64,000 bases of DNA, taken from the NCBI GenBank assembly GCA_041397645.1, contig JAWKWE010000006.1:248001-312000 (forward strand), read 5' to 3'. Shown here one piece after another: positions 27,614-36,400 of the stretch. The translations under genes and the position numbers were made by a program. Every line of letters begins with the position of its first letter. Position 1 is the stretch's first letter. The notes under the pieces were generated by a model, which made no database searches, was not told where the DNA came from, and saw only the letters and a program-made list of their open reading frames with translations. This stretch comes from Hyphomicrobiaceae bacterium (GTDB lineage: Bacteria; Pseudomonadota; Alphaproteobacteria; Rhizobiales; Hyphomicrobiaceae).

Positions 27614-28164
27614 AGATTGCATGCCTTGGTTGGGGATCCCTGATCTGGGATCCAGGAGCGCTACCTGTTTCTTCGGAATGGTACGGCGACGGCCCAGATC
27701 TGTCCGTCGAGTTCGCGAGGCAATCGAGCAATGGCCGAATTACTCTGGTAGTCACTGAGGGCGTCCAGTCTATTCCAGTTCTCTGGACGGATCTCCGCGC
27801 CGACGCCCCCGACCATGCGAGGATGCTTCTGGCCGAGCGTGAAGGGGTCTCCAAAAAGAACGCCAGCCGTCTGATCGGGCTCTGGTCCAGCACTGATCGG
27901 TCGAGTTGGTCCAACGCGCCCGCCATTGGCGACTGGGCAACTACGCGTCGTCTGGATGCAGTGGTTTGGACCGCACTCGGTCCGAAGTTCTCAGGTGAGA
28001 ATCGTATTCCGTCGCGCACTGAGGTCGTCGACTACCTCCGGTCGCTCGAAGGTAAAAAACGCTCGCTTGCAGAGAACTACATCCGCAAGACGCCAAGCCA
28101 GATCCGGACGCAATACAGGCAGGCGATCGAAGAAGCTCTTGGCTGGCATCCGATCGCAATCTGA
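27610..28164 (+). CDS. Small protein resembling the gamma-glutamylcyclotransferase fold
   Basis: A 184-residue protein starting in the HNH stop codon (ATGA). The first strand and glycine loop, MKIACLGWGSLIWDPGAL, resemble the YGSL-type loop of the GGCT/AIG2-like fold. The rest (LVVTEGVQSIPVLWTDLRAD, VVWTALGPKF) fits an alpha/beta protein without a catalytic residue I can place confidently. An in-frame start at 27544 lies inside the HNH gene and is unlikely. It is the last gene of the DISARM-like operon. A GGCT-like protein is not a known DISARM component; it might modify a metabolite or a partner. Confidence 0.6.
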   Translation: MKIACLGWGSLIWDPGALPVSSEWYGDGPDLSVEFARQSSNGRITLVVTEGVQSIPVLWTDLRADAPDHARMLLAEREGVSKKNASRLIGLWSSTDRSSWSNAPAIGDWATTRRLDAVVWTALGPKFSGENRIPSRTEVVDYLRSLEGKKRSLAENYIRKTPSQIRTQYRQAIEEALGWHPIAI

Positions 28165-28349
28165 CTTGCCGCGAAACTTGCCACTTCTCCGGCAATTTTG
28201 CCGATCGCTGAAGTGCAAGACGGCAAAGATCAAGACTTCAAAGGCCACTCGCGACAAGCCACTGGACTTCGTCGGCACGGCAAGCGTTGCTGTTGTTGTG
28301 TCAGGGCCAGCGTCGTGAAGGACGCCGGTCAGAAACCTCGCCGAGTTTG

Positions 28350-28410
28350 CGGGGCTTCAGGTCGTGCCGGCATCGCGATAGGCGCGGTGCCCGAGACCTG
28401 GAGCCCAACC
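28350..28410 (+). promoter_or_regulatory. Conserved 61-nt leader of recombinase module 3
   Basis: The 61 nt before the start codon share blocks with the 61 nt before DUF3489 at 38364: CGGGGCTTC at the 5' end, GGTCGTGC (GGTGGTGC in the other), GCCCGA, and CTGGAG near the ribosome site. Both leaders have the same length although the middle differs. A weak inverted repeat (CCTCGC and GCGGGG, one mismatch) precedes it, matching the place of the strong hairpin in module 2. It is a candidate shared regulatory leader. Confidence 0.45.
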
Positions 28411-29937
28411 ATGACCGCAAAATCACGCAAACCAGCCAATCCTGCCAAGCCGCCTGCGAGGCGTAGTGCGGCGCCTGAAAGGCCGGCAGCAACCAAGAGC
28501 ACCCGCCGGGCTAAAGCACCCGAACCGGCTTCTGTAGCCGTCGCAACGAGCAAACAGCAGCGGTGCTTGGATCTCCTCGCCCGCCGCGATGGCGCGACCC
28601 TGGCGGAGTTGATGTCCGCAACCGAGTGGCAGCCGCACAGCGTACGTGGCTTCCTGTCCGGCACCGTGAAGAAGAAGCTCGGCCTGACGGCACCACATCC
28701 CAAGCCGCTGCGCTGCGCCGTCTATACTCGGGTCTCGACGGACGCAGGACTCGAACAGGACTTCAATTCTCTCGACGCGCAGCGTGAGGCCTGCGAAGCC
28801 TACATCAAGAGCCAGACGCACGAAGGGTGGCGGCTGATCAAGATGCGGTTCGATGACGGCGGGTTCTCCGGCGGCAACATGGAGCGGCCAGCGCTACAAG
28901 CTCTGCTGGACGAGATCCGAGAGCGTCGGCTCGATATCGTCGTGGTCTACAAGGTCGATCGCCTGACGCGATCCTTGGCGGACTTTGCCAAGCTGGTCGA
29001 ACTGTTTGATGCGCACGGCGTCTCGTTCGTCTCCGTCACGCAATCGTTCAATACGACCACCTCGATGGGGCGTTTGACGCTCAACGTGCTCCTGTCGTTC
29101 GCCCAGTTCGAGCGCGAGGTGACGGGCGAGCGCATCCGCGACAAGATCGCGGCTTCCAAGAAGAAAGGCATGTGGATGGGCGGCGTGGTTCCGCTTGGGT
29201 ACATGGTGAAGGACCGCAAGCTCATCGTCGTGCCCGAAGAGGCCGAAACGGTGCGACTCATTTTCGATCGCTATAAGGAGCTACGCTCACTCCCTGCTCT
29301 CCAGCGCGATCTGCGCGCACGAGGGCTTGTCACGCGGGAGCGGACACTCGCCACTGGCCGCACAATTGGCGGGGTCTCGTTCATGGTCGGCGCCCTGGCG
29401 TCGCTCCTGCGCAATCGAACGTATCTTGGCGAGATCAACCATCGCGGCAGGAGTTATTCCGGTGAACACGACGCGATAGTGGATCCCGAAGTGTTCCATA
29501 CGGTACAGGCGATCATGGACGCCAATCGGCAGGGAAGCCGGGAGTATTGGCGGAAATCAGACGCGCTGCTGCTCGGCAAGTTGTTCGACGACCGCGGGAA
29601 CCGCATGACGCCGAGCTACGCCATGAAGCGCGGCGTCCGATATCGCTATTACGTTTCGGCAGCGGTGGTGCAGGGGAACTCGGCGGAGGTCGGATCGGTC
29701 AAGCGAGTTACAGCCCAGGACCTCGAGGACCGCGTCCTCGCCGCGCTGCGGGAAGCCGGAATTCTGGACGATGTTGGGGCAGATTCGCGAGAGACCATCC
29801 AGAGCTCCGTCGACCGGATCACTGTCTCAGCCTCGGCGATCTCGGTTGCATTACTGGCCCAAGAGGACGCGAAGGACGGTCCTCAGCCGATCCAGCTTGC
29901 CTGGACGCCGCCCATCACCGGCGGCGTCGCTCGATGA
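28411..29937 (+). CDS. DUF3489-serine recombinase fusion (LSR3)
   Basis: A 508-residue protein. Residues 1-45 are basic and low complexity, and 46-95 match DUF3489 (GATLAELMSATEWQPHSVRG). A resolvase domain follows almost at once, with the YTRVS motif (Ser109) and a recombinase domain (SFMVGALASLLRNRTYLGEI). In modules 1 and 2 DUF3489, DUF2924 and the recombinase are separate genes, so here DUF2924 has been lost and the flanking frames joined. The C-terminal HTH of the other recombinases is absent and is encoded by the next gene. The start at 28411 lines up with DUF3489 starts. The catalytic residues appear intact. Confidence 0.85.
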   Translation: MTAKSRKPANPAKPPARRSAAPERPAATKSTRRAKAPEPASVAVATSKQQRCLDLLARRDGATLAELMSATEWQPHSVRGFLSGTVKKKLGLTAPHPKPLRCAVYTRVSTDAGLEQDFNSLDAQREACEAYIKSQTHEGWRLIKMRFDDGGFSGGNMERPALQALLDEIRERRLDIVVVYKVDRLTRSLADFAKLVELFDAHGVSFVSVTQSFNTTTSMGRLTLNVLLSFAQFEREVTGERIRDKIAASKKKGMWMGGVVPLGYMVKDRKLIVVPEEAETVRLIFDRYKELRSLPALQRDLRARGLVTRERTLATGRTIGGVSFMVGALASLLRNRTYLGEINHRGRSYSGEHDAIVDPEVFHTVQAIMDANRQGSREYWRKSDALLLGKLFDDRGNRMTPSYAMKRGVRYRYYVSAAVVQGNSAEVGSVKRVTAQDLEDRVLAALREAGILDDVGADSRETIQSSVDRITVSASAISVALLAQEDAKDGPQPIQLAWTPPITGGVAR

Positions 29938-30293
29938 CGGTTCCGCACGGCGGACGGCAACAAACCGCTCCGCCAAGCCGATCCCGCATCCGCGCCGAGG
30001 CTCGCGCCCGACTGCTAACCGCAACTGCGATCGGAAGAGTTTGGCTCGATCAACTGGTTCAGGGAGACGTCCCCCACCTTGCTGCGATCGCCGCGCGCGA
30101 AAATCGAAGCGAACGATCCGTTCGGATGATCCTGTCGCTCGCATTTCTCGCGCCGGATATCGTTAAGGCGGCAATCGAGGGCACTCTGCCCCGCCGCAAG
30201 GGCCTTTCGACCCTGACTGACCTGCCAATGGACTGGACCGAGCAGCGGATGTTCGCCGGCTTAGTCCGTAGTGCCAGCAGATTCGAAGATTGA
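29934..30293 (+). CDS. Separate C-terminal HTH domain of LSR3
   Basis: A 119-residue protein starting in the LSR3 stop (ATGA). Its second half (VPHLAAIAARENRSERSVRM, then LAFLAPDIVKAAIEGTLPRR) corresponds to the C-terminal tail of LSR1 and LSR2, where SPRIVEAIIAGRQPPEL and APDITRAIVQGRQPAEF occupy the same place. It is therefore a recombinase domain encoded as its own gene. The ~45 N-terminal residues are basic. It could be a one-base frameshift split or a natural two-subunit arrangement; the clean ATGA junction favours continued translation. The IS1182 element begins just downstream. Confidence 0.7.
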   Translation: MTVPHGGRQQTAPPSRSRIRAEARARLLTATAIGRVWLDQLVQGDVPHLAAIAARENRSERSVRMILSLAFLAPDIVKAAIEGTLPRRKGLSTLTDLPMDWTEQRMFAGLVRSASRFED

Positions 30294-30307
30294 TCCCATT
30301 AGATCCC

Positions 30308-31871
30308 GTGCTTGTGTGAAAACGACAAATCAGATTCCGCTTGGGAAGGCAGAGCGGGAGACGAACTGTGGGCCGATTCATCGAAGGCGGAGCGCGCGAT
30401 CAACTCTCTTTGTTGCCGGCGAGCCTTGAAGACTACATTGAGCAAGACAATCCTGTTCGCGTCGTCGACGCCTTCATCGACGAACTCGATCTCGGCGCGA
30501 TCGGTTTTTCGGGTGTTACGCCAGCCGCGACGGGGCGGCCCTCGTACCATCCGTCGACAATGCTCAAGCTGTACCTCTACGGCTACCTGAACCGCGTGCA
30601 ATCGAGCAGGCGTCTGGAGCGGGAGGCGAGGCGCAATGTCGAGATGATGTGGCTGACGGGCCAACTCGCGCCTGATTTCAAAACGATCGCTGACTTTCGA
30701 AAAATCAACAGCTCGGCAATTCAATCTGTCTGCGCCAAGTTCGTCGAACTCTGCGTCGATATCGGCATTTTCAAGAGCGCCGTAACAGCGATCGATGGAG
30801 CCAAGTTCAAGGCAGTGAATTCGCGGGATCGCAATTTCACGCGCGGCAAACTCAAGCGCCGCATGGAGCAGATTACAGCGAGCATCGACCGATACCTCGA
30901 AGCTCTCGATGCAGCCGACCTTCAGGAAGGGCCGGGTGCAGAGGAGAGGGTCGCGCGGCTGGCGGACAAGATCGCTGCCATGAGGGCGCGCCTCGCCGAG
31001 CTGAAGGAGATCGAGCAGCAGGTGCAGGAAGCGCCGGATCGGCAGATCTCGCTGACCGATCCTGATTCACGCGCCATGGCTACGAACATGCGGGGCGCGA
31101 GCGTCGTTGGCTACAACGTGCAAGCCGCCGTCGACACCGAACATCACTTAATCGTCGCGCACGAGGTGACCAACGTCGTCGTGGACCGAACGCTGCTCGC
31201 TCCGATGGCAGCGAAGGCCATGGATGCCCTACGTTGCGAGACGCTCGATGCCCTTGCCGATCGCGGCTACTACAGCGGCGAGCAACTGCTTGCGTGCGTG
31301 ACGATCGGCGTGAAGCCCTTCGTTCCGAAACCGCGGACTTCGAACGCCCGGGCTGCCGGACGGTTTGACAAGGAGGATTTCGACTATATCGCTGAGAAGG
31401 ACGCGTATCGCTGTCCCTCCGGTGAATTGCTTCCATTCCGAATGATAACCACGCAAGACAATCAGGACTTCCGATTGTACTGGTCGAGCAATTGTGCCGA
31501 TTGCCAATTGAAGTCGCGCTGCACTACCAGTAAAGAACGTCGCGTTCGTCGGTGGGAACACGAACATGTCGTCGACGCGACGCGTGCCCGCCTGGATGCG
31601 ATGCCAGAGGCCATGAACATCCGCAGAAGAACGGTCGAGCATCCATTCGGCACGCTGAAGTCATGGATGGGGCACACTCACTTCCTCACCAAAGAGCTCG
31701 AAAAGGTGAGCGCAGAAATGAGCCTCTGCGTCCTCGCTTACAATCTGAAGCGGATGATCTCGATGCTCGGTGTGCAGCCGCTTATCGCGGCGATCCGGAC
31801 GTGACGCAGTAAAGCGGGCACCGCCATCTGTTCGCCAATCGACTATCTGAATCGCGTTTTCACACGGCCAC
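30308..31871 (+). mobile_element. IS1182-family insertion sequence
   Basis: A 1,564-bp element holding one transposase gene. The left end GTGCTTGTGTGAAAACG and the reverse complement of the right end, GTGGCCGTGTGAAAACG, form a terminal inverted repeat that continues imperfectly through CAGAT. TCCC directly flanks both ends (30304-30307 and 31872-31875), a likely 4-bp target duplication. Taking the element out rejoins a native tandem GATCCCATTA GATCCCATTA, so an 8-bp TCCCATTA duplication is the alternative reading. Confidence 0.85.
30368..31804 (+). CDS. IS1182-family transposase
   Basis: A 478-residue DDE transposase. It begins MGRFIEGGARDQLSLLP, followed by DNPVRVVDAFIDELDLG, the standard IS1182 opening. 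The GTG start at 30368 is preceded by GGGAG at 7-nt spacing. The DUF772 region (YHPSTMLKLYLYGYLNRVQS) precedes the catalytic domain with TAIDGAKFKAVNS, DRGYYSGEQL and a C-terminal RRTVEHPFGTLKSWMG holding the expected Glu. A Cys cluster (CADCQLKSRC) lies between. Full length for the family, so probably active. Confidence 0.93.
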   Translation: MGRFIEGGARDQLSLLPASLEDYIEQDNPVRVVDAFIDELDLGAIGFSGVTPAATGRPSYHPSTMLKLYLYGYLNRVQSSRRLEREARRNVEMMWLTGQLAPDFKTIADFRKINSSAIQSVCAKFVELCVDIGIFKSAVTAIDGAKFKAVNSRDRNFTRGKLKRRMEQITASIDRYLEALDAADLQEGPGAEERVARLADKIAAMRARLAELKEIEQQVQEAPDRQISLTDPDSRAMATNMRGASVVGYNVQAAVDTEHHLIVAHEVTNVVVDRTLLAPMAAKAMDALRCETLDALADRGYYSGEQLLACVTIGVKPFVPKPRTSNARAAGRFDKEDFDYIAEKDAYRCPSGELLPFRMITTQDNQDFRLYWSSNCADCQLKSRCTTSKERRVRRWEHEHVVDATRARLDAMPEAMNIRRRTVEHPFGTLKSWMGHTHFLTKELEKVSAEMSLCVLAYNLKRMISMLGVQPLIAAIRT

Positions 31872-32078
31872 TCCCATTAACAGACATCCGCCTGATAGCA
31901 ACCGGGGGGCATCTGCTACGATGCCGACACGACCGGTCTTGGGGACATCGCGTCTCTCCGCGTTTCATCCGCAAATAAGTGGAGCAAGCATTAGGCGCCG
32001 ATACAGCCCGAGCAGAGGTCAAGTCGGTCCGCCGGGCCGCAAGTGCACGCTAACCGCCGCCGCAATCGTGCTTAGTTT

Positions 32079-33320
32079 CTAAGCGAGAACCGCTTTTGTG
32101 GCGGCTAGGTCCGCTTTTGCAAGACTGAATATATCCCGAACGCCATTGTAAGCGTCCGTAATCACCTCCAGCTGCGCAGCCTCCGTCCAGACTCGGCGTT
32201 GGCACTCCCATCGGAAGCGCGGCTTTCGTGCGATTGGTTGATCAAAGGAGCCATTGCCCGGCCATCGACAGCCAGACAGACCGGAGATGCCGAACTCGAC
32301 GCGGCGAGTGGGCAGCGCGCCAAACTTGTCGAAGATGCTTGTCGCGGCGCGAAGTGCACTCTGCCAACCGATCATTAGCGAGTTGATCGCCAAGAACCTG
32401 CCGTTCGATGTGGTGTGAATAGCAGTTCCGTGCAGCAGCCAAAACTCTCCGGTTTCGTCGAAGTAGCAGGCAACATTGCCCGTTGTGAACTCAGCACCAT
32501 CTTTTCCCGTAAACCAGAGGTTCAGGAAGCCTTCTTCGCACGTGCCTAAGTCACCAGACGAGCCACCGGTAGAAGGAGGCCAGATTTTTTCGTGATCTGG
32601 GAGTTCCTTTATGTCCACGACGGATGGCGGGCCGTTCTTCCACGCAGCTGGTATGATCCTCAAATATCCGCGCGGTCCCTCTTCGAGTAGGACACTGTGC
32701 TGTCCTCTGTCATCGAAATACGTCAGGGTCGGTTTTGCCGTCGCCCAGATCGAGGCGTCATCCGGGTTGGCCTCAACCCCTTTGATCGGATTATCGGCCG
32801 CTCGTGCCTCAAGCTGAGCCGACAGGTTCGTTTTCAGTGCCCCAGCAAAGTCCTTGATGAGTTGTTTCCGGACCTTTGCGGCCTCCTCAGGCTTTGCGTC
32901 TTCTGGTAAAGTAAAAACAATGGTGCGACGCTGCTTGATGTCAAAGGGACGGTCGTCGATCGTCCAGCCACCGGCTAGATTCATGACGGCGATAATATTT
33001 GCCAGACCCGGCTTTTGCATTGCCCAGCCAAGCTCGATGCAAACGTTGGGATTGGCGACTGCCTTGCCGCCGGCCGTCCGAGCAATTGGCGTCATGTCCG
33101 CAACAAAGCACGCTGCCTCCGAGATCTTCTGTAAGATGGTCGCAGGGATATCGACCATACCGGGCACATCCTTTGTGTCATGATCGATCTCGGGGCGATC
33201 GGCGTCTTCAACGTCCAACTCAAGACTGACCTGCTTGATGGCGTCAGTGAGAGCGCTCTTGATGAGGCTCCGACATGATTTCGGCGAGACGTCGCTTTGC
33301 CAGGACCAAAAGATCTTCAT
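32079..33320 (-). CDS. TIR-like protein, candidate defence effector
   Basis: A 413-residue protein. The N-terminal ~130 residues (MKIFWSWQSD at the start, then ACFVADMTPIA and NPNVCIELGWAMQ) follow a TIR-like alpha/beta pattern, with Glu96 placed where TIR NADases carry their catalytic Glu. The C-terminal ~200 residues (GGSSGDLGTCEEGFLNLWFT and on) are unassigned and may sense or bind a ligand. It lies 109 bp downstream of the STAND NTPase on the same strand, so the two may be co-transcribed. Known relatives are annotated as hypothetical or nucleotide-binding proteins as far as I recall. NAD hydrolysis is inferred from fold only. Confidence 0.55.
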   Translation of the reverse strand: MKIFWSWQSDVSPKSCRSLIKSALTDAIKQVSLELDVEDADRPEIDHDTKDVPGMVDIPATILQKISEAACFVADMTPIARTAGGKAVANPNVCIELGWAMQKPGLANIIAVMNLAGGWTIDDRPFDIKQRRTIVFTLPEDAKPEEAAKVRKQLIKDFAGALKTNLSAQLEARAADNPIKGVEANPDDASIWATAKPTLTYFDDRGQHSVLLEEGPRGYLRIIPAAWKNGPPSVVDIKELPDHEKIWPPSTGGSSGDLGTCEEGFLNLWFTGKDGAEFTTGNVACYFDETGEFWLLHGTAIHTTSNGRFLAINSLMIGWQSALRAATSIFDKFGALPTRRVEFGISGLSGCRWPGNGSFDQPIARKPRFRWECQRRVWTEAAQLEVITDAYNGVRDIFSLAKADLAATKAVLA

Positions 33321-33429
33321 GCAACCCTCTCGATCATTGATCGCACTTGAGTGATGTCCGCGATTTTGGGGCCCACATCATCGCGGTTCCGGCCTATGCG
33401 GATAGCGGCAACGAGGCTTCAAGGCATCA

Positions 33430-36400
33430 CTACTCCCCCCACGATGCTTTAAGCTCGTCATCCTCGTCACGGGCCGCTTCAAACTCGCGTTGCATCGCTA
33501 CGAGCATTTTCTTTGCCCACCTCCGAACCGCGCCGATCGGATGCTTGTCAAGGCGCTGCAGCGGCTTCTCATACAGCCGGTAATATCCAGTGCGCGAGCC
33601 GGACCAACCGAACGAGTGGATGTTGCTGACTAAGGCGCTCAGCACATCGTCGCGATCGCCGAACTCATCAAGCAGACGCCGAGTCAGCGGATCAAGCTCA
33701 GGCGGTGCAGCATCCCTGTCACGATGCGTCAGCACGCTTGCGATCCCAGCAACAAACGCCGGAGCCACATCAGGGTGAGCGTGACACCAGGCGAACAGCA
33801 TATCCTGCGGCAGGTGCGCTATCATCGGCCGCTTTACGTTGTCGAACGCAAAGGAATCGCCGAGTGTCAGCTGCAGCCGCCACTGCTTCTGCTTATCTGA
33901 CACGATCGCGTTGCCGACGATGGGCCACACAATGTGTGCAAACTTCGTGAGCATCACCGGAAGAAGCGGTCGGATATATTCTTGTCCGACCTCGTTCGGA
34001 TCCTCGACTAAATGTTGCGCAAGTTGCAGGGCGACTACGGAGGCGTCACGGTCATCTCCGCCCTTCTCAAGGATCCACTTCATCGCTTCCTCGAAGTGAT
34101 GCTGATCCATGTGAGAGCCGCCGCGATGCTTCTCGGCATGCCCCAGCTTCGCCGCGGCTAGTCTGATTTGGAGACGCAGTTGCTCAAGCCTGTCCTTGTG
34201 CTGGAATACGTACATGCCGAACATCTCGAGCCCTAGTGCGTAGAATGCAGTCGCTCCCGCAAACAGGATGTCGAAGAGCGGTGCGACCACCGCTGGAGCA
34301 AGCTTCGCCAGCTTCCCGCCTCCTACCCAAGAGCGCACAGCGAATGCCGGCATGATGCCCTTGGTTAGCGCCTGGCACATGAGCTCGATGTCGCGCGGTG
34401 TGAGGTCTGCGCTCCAGCTCGCAAAGGCAAACGCTGGTGCCAGATCTTCAGATTGAACCGCCCGTTGCTTGAGCTCCTCGAAGGCTGACGGATCTACCGT
34501 CGCCAATCCCCACATATAACCAGCCAATAGGCCGTAGTTCCGGCTCCCAGAAGGGATAGCCAGCAACGCATCAATGATCGGCTCCTTTAGCCCAAGCGGG
34601 TTGGAGGCATTGCGCGCGAGCGCTCGACCAAAGTCGACAGCCATCCTCTGGCTGCCAGAACTCAAAGCGGGAAAAAACTCCGTCAGGCGCTTCTGATCTG
34701 TCAGAAGCTCGATTGCTAATGCCTCAATAGCCGCCGACTGCCGTCGTCCACGCTCTTCAAAATCTAGCTTCTCATCGACCGGATAGTCCCACGGCATCTC
34801 TGTGACGAGGAATTTCACCCTTGACCCGACGTCATCCGGGCTAAGCTCATCCACGAGCTTCTGCACCCGATCCGCCACAGCAGTATCGAGGTCGTCACGG
34901 TCGAATTGCAGAATATCGCCCAATGACGTCAGCGCTTGCGGCCAGTAGGGATGCGCTGTAACGACTTCTTTCACCCATCTCTCGACGTCGTCGAGCAAGC
35001 CTCGCATTACGTAAATCCGAAGCTGCCCAGCTAGCGCACTGCGTGCAATCTCTCCGACTTCATCTTCTCGCGTTCCAATGCGAGCCAAGCGATCCGCGCA
35101 AGCACGCACATAGGACCAGGCGTCCGACCAGAGTTGCGGCCTCCAAGGCTCCATCGCGGGCCGACCACCATGAATCTCAATTCCGACTGTGCGAGTGAAC
35201 GAGTCGGCCTTGGCGCCGGACTGGAGGGCCGCGACTGCAAGCTTCAACCTCGCCGGATCATTCGACCTGAGTACTTCGTCGAGCAATAGCAAGCGGTCCT
35301 CAGCGCCCGCTTGCGTGTTGCCAAGGAGAACGGGAAAGAGCGCCTTGAACTGGCCAGAAGCGTTGTTCCCCCAGCTCTCATTCTCGGCGAGAGCCAGTTC
35401 AAACAGCAGGAGCGCGCCACGCTCGAACGTCTTTGCGACAAAGGCGACCTTCTCAACGGCCCAAACAAGGTGGCGGCGCGCGTCGCCTTCGATCCCCTGC
35501 AGCTCCTCTCGGCTCACTCCACGCAACAGTCGCTCCAGCAGATCGATCACAATCTCCGTGTCAATCTCAGACAGCGATGACAGCACCTCCGTATTGCCTT
35601 CCACGCTTAACGCTTCAATCGTGCTCAACGGGCCACCTGGGCGACACACGTGCCGCACGACCTCGACGCTGATCGAATGCTTGTTGTTCAGCATCGCGAG
35701 CTGCTGTGCGGCGTGCTTGCGCAGCCGTGCGGGCAGCGGGCCAAAGAGCACGCGGTCCCAACTGGCTTGGTCCCAATGCCGCCATTGCCTCTCTGCGAGA
35801 TGCAGAGCGACAGGCCTTGGTTGTAGTGAAACCAATCTGCCTCGCATCTGCGCCACGCTTCGGCTAACGAGGTCATCAATGGCCTTGCGCAGTTCGGCGC
35901 TCGACGTTCCAGATCCAAGCGCCGCAATGGCTTCCAAATCTTTCTCGAGCGGTGGTCTCACTCCGACGAGGCCAAAGACACTCAATAACATCGCGGACTT
36001 TTCAATGACGGCGGCATCGCTGCGATTCCGCCCGAGGAGAATGCGGTCGAAGAGCACCGGATCGGGTGCCGACACGATGCTGATGTCCTGCAACCACGCA
36101 TCACCGATTAATCGGGCCAGCTGTGGGAAGCCGCTCGAAAGCCGCACGAGCCTCGGGCGATCCGCATCCGACGCTCGGGGAGCGCTTTGCTTCAGCATGC
36201 CCTCGATGACCGACGCGGGCGCCGCCTCAACCACCAGCGTGTCATTCGGCAGGATTTCGCCGCGCAGCATTTCGTGATCGATCGTCACGAGCGATATGCG
36301 GCTGCCCGATCGCTTGACCATCGAAGAAAGATCGCGGAGGCTCTCCGGCGGACAACGATCGACAACCACGATTGCGCGCAGGCCCGCATCGACCAGATTC

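Noticed and set aside
30294..31879. 8-bp TCCCATTA duplication of IS1182
   Set aside because: It fits, but it shifts the terminal repeats out of register. A native GATCCCATTA tandem explains it, so TCCC is preferred.
31872..32078. Third CAGGG array after LSR3
   Set aside because: Sequence downstream of IS1182 has only a weak ACAGACATCCGCCTGAT match. No phased boxes and no TGGCGGTGGAGGCA block were found.
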